Positions 9,357 to 16,953 of a stretch of 64,000 bases of DNA are shown piece by piece. The number at the start of each line of letters is the position of its first letter. The stretch's first letter is position 1. The notes beneath the pieces were generated by a model. That model was not told where the DNA came from. It made no database searches and saw nothing but the letters and a program-made list of their open reading frames with translations. The stretch lies in assembly GCF_001570525.1 (NCBI RefSeq), contig NZ_BBXC01000013.1, positions 124,001 to 188,000 on the forward strand, read 5' to 3'. The DNA comes from Herbidospora sakaeratensis (lineage in GTDB: Bacteria > Actinomycetota > Actinomycetes > Streptosporangiales > Streptosporangiaceae). The position numbers and the translations under genes are program-made.

Positions 9357-10846
9357 GTGAGGTCCACGCAGACGTTGGTGAGCTCCGAATAGAAGGCGAG
9401 TGAGTGTACGCCGCCCTCCCGGCCGACCCCCGACGCCTTGACCCCGCCGAACGGGGTGCGCAGGTCGCGCAGGAACCAGGTGTTGACCCAGACGATCCCG
9501 GCGTCGAGGCGGGCGCCGGCCCGGTGGGCGCGGCCGACGTCACGGGTCCAGACGGTCGCGGCCAGGCCGTAGGCGCTGTCGTTGGCCAGCGCGAACGCCT
9601 CGTCCTCGTCGTCGAACGGGGCGACGTGGCAGACCGGGCCGAAAATCTCCTCCCGGTTGGTGCGGGCGTCCGGCCCGAGGCCGGTGAGCACGGTCGGCCG
9701 CACGTACGCGCCGCCGTCGCGCGCGTCGCCGAAGACCGGCACGTCGCCGCCGGCCAGCACGGTCGCGCCCTCGGCGCGGGCCAGGTCGTAGTAGCCGAGC
9801 ACCTTGTCGCGGTGCCCCCGGGAGATCAGCGGCATCGTGCCGGTCGCCGGGTCGGACGGCCACCCGAAACCCTGCTCGGCGGCCCGCCGGGCGAGCCGTT
9901 CGGTGAACTCCTCGAAGACGGGCCGCTGCACGTAGAGCCGTTCGGTGCACAGGCAGACCTGGCCGCCGTTGGTGAAGCTGGAGCGCACCGAGCCCTCGAC
10001 GGCGGCGTCGAGGTCGGCGTCGGCGAAGACCAGCCCGGCGTTCTTGCCGCCCAGTTCGAACGACACCGCCTTCACCCCGTCGGCCGCGGCCCGCATGATC
10101 GTGCTGCCGGTGGCCGACTCCCCGGTGAAGGTGATCGCGTCGACCCCGGGGTGCGTGGTGAGGAACTCGCCCGCCGAATCGGGGCCGAAGCCGTGGACGA
10201 GGTTGAACACCCCGTCGGGCACGCCGACCTCGGCCATCACCTCGGCCAGCAGCGTGGCCGAGGCGGGCGTCTCCTCCGACGGCTTGACGACCACCGCGTT
10301 CCCGCAGGCCAGCGCGGGCGCGACCTTCCAGGTCAGCAGGAGCAGCGGCAGGTTCCACGGCACGATGACCGCCACCACGCCGACCGGCTTGCGCACCGCG
10401 TAGTTGATCGCCCGGCCGCCGGTGACGAACGACTCGGTGGGGGCCGTCGCGGCGATCTCGGCGAAGGCCCGGAAGTTGGCCGCGCCGCGCGGGATGTCCA
10501 GCGTCCGGGCCTGGGAGATCGGCTTGCCGGTGTCGGCGACCTCGGCCGTGACCAGGTCGTCGAAGCGCCGGTCGAGCTCGTCGGCGACGGCGTTCAGCAG
10601 CGCGGCGCGCTCGCGCACGTCCATGCGCCCCCACGGGCCGCGCATCGCCCGGCGGGCCGCCCGCACGGCCGCGTCGACGGTGTCGCGACCGGCTTCGGCG
10701 ACCTCGAAGACCGTCTCCCCGGTGACCGGGCTGACCTTGGCGAACGGCTTCCCGTCCGGGACGAACCGGCCGTCGACGAAGTTGCGCAGCAGCCCCGGTT
10801 CGCCGGCGGGGCGGCCGGACATCAGGTCCGGCGTCCACAGGGTCAT
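9353..10846 (-). CDS. nbaE: 2-aminomuconate 6-semialdehyde dehydrogenase (ALDH superfamily)
   Basis: This NAD-dependent aldehyde dehydrogenase has 497 residues. It shows [19 protein letters not shown] for cofactor binding, the catalytic Glu in [12 protein letters not shown] and the catalytic Cys in [14 protein letters not shown]. The C-terminal ALDH end [17 protein letters not shown] is intact. In this operon it should oxidise aminomuconate semialdehyde to 2-aminomuconate. The ATG at 10846 overlaps the stop of the monooxygenase gene (ATGA). Confidence 0.92.
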   Translation of the reverse strand: MTLWTPDLMSGRPAGEPGLLRNFVDGRFVPDGKPFAKVSPVTGETVFEVAEAGRDTVDAAVRAARRAMRGPWGRMDVRERAALLNAVADELDRRFDDLVTAEVADTGKPISQARTLDIPRGAANFRAFAEIAATAPTESFVTGGRAINYAVRKPVGVVAVIVPWNLPLLLLTWKVAPALACGNAVVVKPSEETPASATLLAEVMAEVGVPDGVFNLVHGFGPDSAGEFLTTHPGVDAITFTGESATGSTIMRAAADGVKAVSFELGGKNAGLVFADADLDAAVEGSVRSSFTNGGQVCLCTERLYVQRPVFEEFTERLARRAAEQGFGWPSDPATGTMPLISRGHRDKVLGYYDLARAEGATVLAGGDVPVFGDARDGGAYVRPTVLTGLGPDARTNREEIFGPVCHVAPFDDEDEAFALANDSAYGLAATVWTRDVGRAHRAGARLDAGIVWVNTWFLRDLRTPFGGVKASGVGREGGVHSLAFYSELTNVCVDLT

Positions 10847-12168
10847 GCGTTCCGCCTCCCTCTCAGGATCGCGCCGCCGATGAGCAGCGCCCCGGCCCCG
10901 ACGGCCGCGCCGAGCACCCGGTGCTGACGGCGGACCCGCCGCCACACCTGGGCGTAGGGGACGGTCGAGAAGGAGACCAGCTCGTAGCGGGAGACGTAAC
11001 GGCCGGGCAGGGCCCGCTCCAGCGCGTGCTCCACCTTCTTCTGGAGCTGGAAGACGGGGGAGGCGACCTTGTCGCGCATCTCGACGAAGTTGGCCAGGGC
11101 CATCCGGGCGATGGCCTCGGTGTTGTCCCTGCGCCGCTCCTCGTAGAGGGGCAGCGCGCGGGCCCAGTCGCCGCCGGTCTCCTCCAGGCAGCGGTCGAGT
11201 TCGACGACGTCCTCGAAGGCGCAGTTGGCGCCCTGGCCGTAGAAGGGCACGATCGCGTGGGCGGCGTCGCCGATCAGGGCGGCGGCGCCGCCGATGTGCC
11301 AGGGGGTGCAGCGCACCGTGCCGAGCGGGCCGACGGGGTTGTGGCGGTAGTCCTCGACGAGGGTGGGGGCCAGCTCGATCAGGTCGGGGTAGTGCTCGGC
11401 GAAGTGGCGTTCGATCGCCGCCGGGCTGCCGATCGAGGCGAAGCTCGCGGTGCCGCTGGTGGGCCAGAACAGGGTGCAGGTGAACGACCGGTCGGGGTTG
11501 GGCAGCGCGATCATCATGGAGGTGCCGCGCGGCCAGATGTGCAGGGCGTCCGGGGCCAGCGCGAACTCGCCGTTCCGGGGCGGGATGCGCAGCTCCTTGT
11601 AGCCGTAGTCGAGGAAGTCGAGGCTCTCGGTCAGCCCGGCGTGCGCGAGCAGCTGGGCCCGCACCGCCGACCCCGCGCCGTCGGCCCCGAGCACCACGGC
11701 CGCCTTCGTGTGGACGACGCCGCCGGGGGTCTCGTACGTCATCTCGCCCGTGCGCGGGTCGAGGCCGGTCAGCCGGTGGTCGAAGGCGATGCGCACGCCC
11801 GGCTGGCCGGCCGCCGCGGTGAGCAGGGCGTTGTTGAGGGCCGAGCGGCTGATCGAGTTGATCGCGCGCTGCCCGTCGTGGCTGTAGGGCTGGAAGTCGA
11901 GCTCGCCCCGCACCGGGTGGATGACCCGGCCGCGCATCGGCAGCGCGTCGGCCATGACCTGCTTGTCGAGGCCGACGCGGCGCAGCGCGTCGAGGCCGCG
12001 CTCCGACAGGGCGAGGTTGATCGACCGGCCCCGCTCGACCGCGCCGGTCCTGGGGTCGGGACGCCGTTCGTACAGGGCGACCCGCAGGCCGCGCCGGGCC
12101 AGGAAACAGGCGAGCAGGCAGCCGGCCAGGCCGGCGCCGACCACCGCGATCTCGTCCGGGTCGCTCAT
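10843..12168 (-). CDS. kmo: kynurenine 3-monooxygenase
   Basis: This FAD-dependent monooxygenase of 441 residues converts kynurenine to 3-hydroxykynurenine using NADPH and O2. Visible motifs are the dinucleotide fold GAGLAGCLLACFLARRG, the kynurenine monooxygenase phrase RSINLALSERGLDALRRVGL, and the second FAD motif LIGDAAHAIVPFYGQGANCAFED. The last residues (about 418-435, LGAAVGAGALLIGGAIL followed by RGRR) form a single hydrophobic helix like the C-terminal membrane anchor of mitochondrial KMO. The ATG at 12168 overlaps the kynureninase stop (ATGA). Confidence 0.95.
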   Translation of the reverse strand: MSDPDEIAVVGAGLAGCLLACFLARRGLRVALYERRPDPRTGAVERGRSINLALSERGLDALRRVGLDKQVMADALPMRGRVIHPVRGELDFQPYSHDGQRAINSISRSALNNALLTAAAGQPGVRIAFDHRLTGLDPRTGEMTYETPGGVVHTKAAVVLGADGAGSAVRAQLLAHAGLTESLDFLDYGYKELRIPPRNGEFALAPDALHIWPRGTSMMIALPNPDRSFTCTLFWPTSGTASFASIGSPAAIERHFAEHYPDLIELAPTLVEDYRHNPVGPLGTVRCTPWHIGGAAALIGDAAHAIVPFYGQGANCAFEDVVELDRCLEETGGDWARALPLYEERRRDNTEAIARMALANFVEMRDKVASPVFQLQKKVEHALERALPGRYVSRYELVSFSTVPYAQVWRRVRRQHRVLGAAVGAGALLIGGAILRGRRNA

Positions 12169-13400
12169 CGGGCCTCCTCGATGACGTGGGCGAGGGCGTC
12201 GGCCAGCCGCCAGCAGTCGTGGTAGGTGCAGTACAGGGGGACCGGCGCGGCCCGGACGATGTCGGGCTCCCGGGCGTCGGTGATCACGCCGAACTCGAAA
12301 CGCAGCCGTTTGGCCAGCTCGTGGGCGCTGCCGCCGCCGATCCGCAGGGAGAGCTGGCTGCCCCTCCGATCGGGGTCGCGCGGGGTGACCACGGTGATCG
12401 GGAGCTCGTCGAGCAGCGATTCCAGGTAGCCGGTGAGGCGACGGCTCCGGGCCCGGAGCGCGGTCATGCCGACGCGGTCGAAGATCTCCAGGGAGGTGCG
12501 GACCGGGCCCATGGCGTAGATCGGCGGGTTGGAGATCTGCCAGGCGTCGGCCGTCGCCGGGGGACGGGAGACCGGCGCCATCTCGAAGCGGGTGGCCGCT
12601 TCGGTGCTCCACCAGCCCTCGAACCGCCGCACGGCCGGGTCGCCGAGGTGCCGCTCGTGCACGAACACGCCGCCGAGCGCGCCCGGCCCCGCGTTCAGGT
12701 ACTTGTACGAGCACCACGCGGCGAAGTCGGGCCCCCATTCGTGCAGCTCCAGCGGGACGTTCCCGGCGGCGTGCGCCAGATCCCAGCCGACCAGCGCGCC
12801 CGCCTCGTGGCCCGCGCGGGTGATCGCCGGGATGTCCATGAGCTCGCCGGTGAGGTAGTTGACCCCGCCGAGCAGCACCAGGGCGACCTCGTGGCCCTCG
12901 CGGGCGAGGTAGCCGAGCACGTCGGCGGGGTCGAGCCGGACCACCGTCGCGTCGGGGTCCAGATCGTGGAAGCGGGCCTGGCTGCGGACCGCGTAACCGT
13001 CGGACGGGAAGGCGGTGTCCTCGATGACGATCTTCGTCCGGGCGCCGGCGGGCCGGTAGAAGGACACCATCAGCAGGTGCAGGTTGACCGTCAGCGAGTT
13101 CATCACCACGGTCTCCTGCGGCAGCGCGCCGACCAGCCGGGCCGCCGTGCCGGTGAGGAGCTCGTGGTAGGGCAACCACGGGCGGGCCGCGTCGAGATGG
13201 CCCTCGACGCCGAGCCGGGCCCAGGCGTCCAGGTCGTCGAGCAGGTCGCCCCGGGTCGCCCGGGGCTGCAGGCCCAGGGAGTTGCCGGCCAGGTAGGCGG
13301 CCTCGGCGTAGCGGCCGCCGTCGGCCGGGGGGACGTGGAAGAGGTCGCGGTGGCCCGGGTCGGCCAGGTCGCGTTCGAGGGCGTCGGCCTCGGTGAACAT
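12165..13400 (-). CDS. kynU: kynureninase
   Basis: This PLP-dependent hydrolase of 411 residues cleaves 3-hydroxykynurenine to 3-hydroxyanthranilate and alanine. Family marks are YLAGNSLGLQPRAT near the N-terminus, VMNSLTVNLHLLMVSFY, GWDLAHAAGNVPL, and the PLP lysine in CSYKYLNAGPGALGG (Lys about 233). The ATG at 13400 has a GGAG site upstream and follows the dioxygenase stop by 13 bases. This is the only non-overlapping protein junction in the operon apart from the mini-ORF bridge. Confidence 0.96.
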   Translation of the reverse strand: MFTEADALERDLADPGHRDLFHVPPADGGRYAEAAYLAGNSLGLQPRATRGDLLDDLDAWARLGVEGHLDAARPWLPYHELLTGTAARLVGALPQETVVMNSLTVNLHLLMVSFYRPAGARTKIVIEDTAFPSDGYAVRSQARFHDLDPDATVVRLDPADVLGYLAREGHEVALVLLGGVNYLTGELMDIPAITRAGHEAGALVGWDLAHAAGNVPLELHEWGPDFAAWCSYKYLNAGPGALGGVFVHERHLGDPAVRRFEGWWSTEAATRFEMAPVSRPPATADAWQISNPPIYAMGPVRTSLEIFDRVGMTALRARSRRLTGYLESLLDELPITVVTPRDPDRRGSQLSLRIGGGSAHELAKRLRFEFGVITDAREPDIVRAAPVPLYCTYHDCWRLADALAHVIEEAR

Positions 13401-13413
13401 CGTCGTACTCCGC

Positions 13414-14271
13414 TCAGACGAGGGTCCTGGCGGACCAGAGTTCGGGGAAGACCACGCGGGCCATGCTGCGGCGCAGCCAGTTGGCCCCGGCCGAGCCGCC
13501 GCTGCCGGCCTTCTCGCCCATGGTCCGCTGCACCGCCTTGAGGTGCTGCCAGCGCCAGTCGCCGAAGCCGTCGGCGAGGCCGGTGAGCGCCTCACCGAGC
13601 GACCAGAGGTGGTTGCCGGGGGTGTTCTCCCGGTAGATCTCGACCCAGGCGGCCTCGACGGCCGGATGGCCCTCGTGCTCGACGGTCACGTCACGGTCGA
13701 GCAGGTCACCGGGGATGTCGAAGCCCTGCCGGGCCAGCGCCGCGATCACGTCGTCCCACAGGCTGGGGTTGCGCAGGGTCTCCTGGAGGGCGGCGTACAC
13801 CTCGGGCTGGCGGTGGAAGGGCCGCAACAACGACGCGCTGCGCAGGCCGAGGAGGAACTCCAGGTGCCGGTACATGGCCGACTGGAAGCCCGACGCCTCG
13901 CCCAGCTGGTCGCGGAAGCGGTTGAAGTCGGCCGGGGTCATCCAGTCGAGCCCGCGCCAGGCGGCGTTCAGGCCCTCGATGTCGAGGGTGGCCCGCTTCA
14001 GCGGGGCCAGCGCGCCCCAGACGTCGTCGTCGCGCAGCAGCCGCTGGGCCTCACGCAGTTCGAAGCAGGTCAGGCCGAAATAGAGCTCCATGATCTGGCT
14101 GACCATGAGGAAGGACATCTCGCCGGGGTCCTTGCTGATGGTCTGCTGGAGCGAGTGCAGGGTGTCGGCGTGCACGTACACGTCGTAGGGCAGGCCGTCG
14201 GCGAACTCCAGGGTGGGGTTCCCGCCGTTGGCGGCGGCCCTGGCCGCGCGGGTGCTGTTCGTGCTCTCCAC
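13414..14271 (-). CDS. kynA: tryptophan 2,3-dioxygenase
   Basis: This haem dioxygenase of 285 residues is the first gene of the operon and the first pathway step, opening the indole ring of tryptophan to N-formylkynurenine. Diagnostic stretches are EMSFLMVSQIMELYFGL, the haem/substrate region SGFQSAMYRHLEFLLG, and the C-terminal WRWQHLKAVQRTMGEKAGSGGSAG. The start is the GTG at 14271, because the nearby ATGs lie in other frames. It is divergent from an Lrp/AsnC regulator that probably controls it. Confidence 0.95.
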   Translation of the reverse strand: MESTNSTRAARAAANGGNPTLEFADGLPYDVYVHADTLHSLQQTISKDPGEMSFLMVSQIMELYFGLTCFELREAQRLLRDDDVWGALAPLKRATLDIEGLNAAWRGLDWMTPADFNRFRDQLGEASGFQSAMYRHLEFLLGLRSASLLRPFHRQPEVYAALQETLRNPSLWDDVIAALARQGFDIPGDLLDRDVTVEHEGHPAVEAAWVEIYRENTPGNHLWSLGEALTGLADGFGDWRWQHLKAVQRTMGEKAGSGGSAGANWLRRSMARVVFPELWSARTLV

Positions 14272-14391
14272 AAGACCTCATGCTCCACCAAACGGTCATA
14301 TACCGAGAAGAAGCACTTAACGGTACGATGCGCCCCTGGCCTGTTGTTTCACGGCCAAACCGCTCAACCGCTTAAAGAACCGAAGGTCGCC
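14272..14391. promoter_or_regulatory. divergent promoter region of the kyn operon and Lrp regulator
   Basis: This 120-base gap is the only place where the twelve-gene operon can start. Candidate -10 boxes are TATATG on the minus strand (14297-14302) and TACGAT on the plus strand (14324-14329). The -35 elements are weak, as expected if Lrp activates. A direct repeat AACCGCTC/AACCGCTT (14358-14373) sits before the regulator gene. The exact sites are inferred. Confidence 0.45.
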
Positions 14392-14841
14392 ATGGACGAT
14401 ATGGATTGGGCGCTGCTGCGCGAGTTGCAGGTCGACGCGCGGTTGTCCTTCAGCGAGTTGTCCCGCCGGGTCCACCTGTCGCCGCCCGCCGTGGCCGAAC
14501 GGGTGCGGCGGCTGGAGGAGACCGGCGTCATCTCCGGCTACCACGCCCGGGTCGACCTGGCCCGGACCGGCTGGCCGGTGATGGCGATCATCCGGATGTC
14601 CTGCTACGGCCCCCGCTGCATGTTGCGCGACCCGTCGGTGGCCGAGTGGCCCGAGGTGCTGGAGATCCACCGCATCACCGGCGACGCCTGCTGCATCCTC
14701 AAGGTCGCCGCCGAGACGATGGACGCCTTCGAGCACGTCATCGACCGGCTCGCGCCCTACGGCCAGCCGTCGAGCACGATGGTGTTGTCGACCCCGCTCG
14801 CGTGGCACTCGGTCACGCCGCCCCGAACCTCTCCCGCCTGA
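14392..14841 (+). CDS. Lrp/AsnC-family regulator, probable KynR-type activator
   Basis: This protein has 149 residues. The N-terminal winged helix (MDWALLRELQVDARLSFSEL, then LSPPAVAERVRRLEETGVI) is followed by an AsnC/RAM ligand domain (CCILKVAAETMDAFEHVIDRL). It is divergently placed against the tryptophan dioxygenase gene. Lrp-type KynR proteins are known to control kynurenine genes in Pseudomonas and Burkholderia with kynurenine as effector, so the same job is likely here. The ATG at 14392 was chosen because the open frame further upstream is antisense to the dioxygenase. Its 3' end overlaps the convergent oxidoreductase gene by 29 bases. Confidence 0.88.
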   Translation: MDDMDWALLRELQVDARLSFSELSRRVHLSPPAVAERVRRLEETGVISGYHARVDLARTGWPVMAIIRMSCYGPRCMLRDPSVAEWPEVLEIHRITGDACCILKVAAETMDAFEHVIDRLAPYGQPSSTMVLSTPLAWHSVTPPRTSPA

Positions 14842-15856
14842 GAGCGGGCAGCACCGCCGAGCCCAGCAGTTCCACCCCGCGCCGGTCGCTCAGCCCGTGG
14901 GGGGTGCCGAACTCGACCCGGCGCACCCCCGCGTCGATCAGCGCCTGGGCCTGCGCGGCGACCTGGTCGGGGGTGCCCGCGAACGCGAACAGGTCGAGCA
15001 GGTCGCCGGGGATGAGCCGGCCCGCCTCCGCGTGCCGCTCGGCGTCGACCAGCTCCTTCACCCGGGCCACCAGGTCGGCCGGGATCTCCAGGGTGGGGTC
15101 GAGCTCGGCCACGACCGCCAGGTACATGGCCACCTCCGCCCGCGCCCGGGCCCGCGCCGCCGCGCCGTCGGAGTCGACGACGGTGACCGCGCCGAGCACG
15201 ATCCCGACGTCCTCGGCCGCGCGTCCGGCGGCCTCCGCGCCCGGCCGCAGCCGCTCGCGGATCACCTTCACCATCGCCGGGTTGGCGCTGCCGCCCACCT
15301 TGATCTCGTCGGCGATGCGCCCGGCCAGCGCCGCGCCCTTCGCGCCCCACGCGCCGAGCAGCAGCGGCGGGTCGGGGCGGTGCACCGGGTAGCGCAGCGT
15401 GGTGCCCGGGGCCAGCCGGAACACCCGGCCCTCGTAACCGGCGGCGTCGCCGCGCAGCAGCCGGTAGACGACCTGCGCCGACTCCTCCAGGGTGGTCAGC
15501 GGGCGCGACTGCTCGATGCCGACCGCGCCCAGCCAGGTGCCTCGCGCCAGGCCGAGGTAGGCCCGGCCCTTCGAGGCCAGGTCGAGCGCGGCGATCTGGC
15601 CGGCGATCTCGTAGGGGGCCAGGGAGTAGGGGTTGAGGCAGGCCACGCCCAGGCGCACCCGCTCGGTGGCCGCCGCCATCTCCAGCAGCGGGAAGATCGG
15701 CGGCTGGAACATCAGGTCGCCGAAGACGGTCAGCACGTCGAAGCCGTGCTCCTCGGCGCTGCGCGCCAGTTCGGCGTAGTCGCCCGCGCCCTTGTCGCTC
15801 TGCAGGCCGAGCCCGATCTCCACCCTGTCCATGAGCGGGTCCATGAGCGGGCTCAC
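14813..15856 (-). CDS. LLM-class (F420-dependent type) oxidoreductase
   Basis: This luciferase-like TIM-barrel protein has 347 residues from the GTG at 15856, or 343 from the in-frame ATG at 15844. The GTG is favoured by its GTGA overlap with the upstream stop. Family features are VEIGLGLQSDKGAGDYAELA, a conserved AYLGLARGTWLGAVGI region and PLLLGAWGAKGAALAGRIADE. Such enzymes use F420 or FMN to reduce or oxidise small molecules. It is the last gene of the XRE operon and is related to the oxidoreductase at 24712 in the divergent operon. Both may act on the imported compound or its products; this is inference. The start region has a repeated MDPLMD motif. Confidence 0.85.
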   Translation of the reverse strand: MSPLMDPLMDRVEIGLGLQSDKGAGDYAELARSAEEHGFDVLTVFGDLMFQPPIFPLLEMAAATERVRLGVACLNPYSLAPYEIAGQIAALDLASKGRAYLGLARGTWLGAVGIEQSRPLTTLEESAQVVYRLLRGDAAGYEGRVFRLAPGTTLRYPVHRPDPPLLLGAWGAKGAALAGRIADEIKVGGSANPAMVKVIRERLRPGAEAAGRAAEDVGIVLGAVTVVDSDGAAARARARAEVAMYLAVVAELDPTLEIPADLVARVKELVDAERHAEAGRLIPGDLLDLFAFAGTPDQVAAQAQALIDAGVRRVEFGTPHGLSDRRGVELLGSAVLPALRRERFGAA

Positions 15857-16173
15857 GTCAGGTCGGCCGAGTTCATCCGCCGCCGGCAGGTGCGCGAGAC
15901 CTGCATGACCAGGCGTTCCTCCGGGTCGGGGCAGGCGAACTGGGTGTCCTGGGCCAGCCAGTCGCCCGCCGCCAGGTCGCGCTGCTTGGCCGCGAGGAAG
16001 GGCAACACGGAGGCCAGGGCGTACACGCAGAAGTGCTGGCCGTCGGGCAGCCTCAGGTGGGCGCTGTTGGTCAGGTCGAAGTGGTCGCCGACGTTCATGC
16101 CGCAGACCGACCGGCCCTCGATGCGTTCGACGGTGACCCGGAGGTCGTAGAGCTCCATGTCGGGTTCGCTCAT
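15853..16173 (-). CDS. TIGR04076-like small protein
   Basis: This 106-residue protein of unknown function has the pattern LRVTVERIEGRSVCGMNVGD, then FCVYALASVLPFLAAKQRDL and FACPDPEERLVMQV. That layout (an early G-x-C-x-x-G-x-x-x-GD and a later ACPD) recalls the TIGR04076 family as I remember it. It has four cysteines. Both ends overlap neighbours as ATGA/GTGA, so it is translated with the regulator and the oxidoreductase. A biochemical role cannot be given. Confidence 0.65.
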   Translation of the reverse strand: MSEPDMELYDLRVTVERIEGRSVCGMNVGDHFDLTNSAHLRLPDGQHFCVYALASVLPFLAAKQRDLAAGDWLAQDTQFACPDPEERLVMQVSRTCRRRMNSADLT

Positions 16174-16727
16174 GGTGTCGGGGGGTTTATGGCCAAAACG
16201 ATCTCCGTATTGGTCGCAGAGTCATTCAGGTAGCGGTGGGGGCGGTTGGAGTCGAGCGTCAGGCTCTCGCCGGCGGCGACGGTGTAGACCGACCGCTCGA
16301 CCTGGACGGTCAGCATGCCGGAGACCACGTACACGCACTCCAGGGACGGGTGGCTCCACAACTCGTCGCTGGAGACCTCGCCGGGGGCCAGCACGGCGTG
16401 CAGCACTTCGAGCTGCCCGTTGCCGGGGGTCAGCCGCTCGTAGCGGATCTGGCCGTTGGGCGCGCCGAGGGTGGAGCGCTCACCGGGCCGGCTGATCCAC
16501 ACCGCGGGCGCGGCCGGGTCCTCGAACAACGAGGCGATGGACGCGCCGAACACCCCCGCCAGGCGGCGCAGGGTCGACAGGCTGGGCTCGGTGACGCCCC
16601 GCTCGATCTGACTGAGCAACGTGGGGGAGACGCCGGCCTGCTCGGCCAGGGCCCGCAGGCTCATCCCCCGTTCGGTGCGCAGCTCGTGCAAGCGATCTCC
16701 GATCACCCGCGCCGTCCTTCCTACCAT
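16170..16727 (-). CDS. XRE-family regulator with C-terminal cupin domain
   Basis: This protein has 185 residues. Residues 10-65 form a helix-turn-helix (LRTERGMSLRALAEQAGVSP, TLLSQIERGVTEPSLSTLRR). Residues about 105-180 form a cupin sensor (ECVYVVSGMLTVQVERSVYT, then DSNRPHRYLND). This architecture (PuuR/SutR type) usually means a repressor that senses the catabolic substrate. It is first in an operon with 16173 and 15856 and divergent from the ABC importer operon, so it probably controls both. Three related inverted repeats lie in the gap. Confidence 0.9.
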   Translation of the reverse strand: MVGRTARVIGDRLHELRTERGMSLRALAEQAGVSPTLLSQIERGVTEPSLSTLRRLAGVFGASIASLFEDPAAPAVWISRPGERSTLGAPNGQIRYERLTPGNGQLEVLHAVLAPGEVSSDELWSHPSLECVYVVSGMLTVQVERSVYTVAAGESLTLDSNRPHRYLNDSATNTEIVLAINPPTP

Positions 16728-16953
16728 CGCAGTGTCACGTGCAGGTTAACTACACGCGTGGGCAGCACCGTAAGGGTGCCGATGTTCGCCGTCAACAGAC
16801 AGTCGTGAGCAGGTGATCAGCGGTGACGGGTCTTGACGTGGTCCCTGCCCACGGCCTAGCGTGCCCGGTCAACGTGCAGTAAGGCTGCACGAGAGTCATG
16901 ACATCGCCCCATATGTCTGAGCGGGCCCCCGTAGCCCGGCCTTGGAGTCCCTC
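16728..16953. promoter_or_regulatory. divergent promoter region with three GTTAAC/GTAAGG-type inverted repeats
   Basis: A plus-strand promoter is visible: -35 TTGACG (16833-16838), 18-base spacer, -10 TAGCGT (16857-16862). Three inverted repeats flank it. They are an imperfect GTGCAGGTTAACTACAC (16739-16755) just upstream of the regulator start, GCACC-GTAAG-GGTGC (16765-16779), and CGTGCAG-TAAGG-CTGCACG (16873-16891), which is perfect and just downstream of the expected transcription start. They are likely sites of the XRE regulator. Confidence 0.6.
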
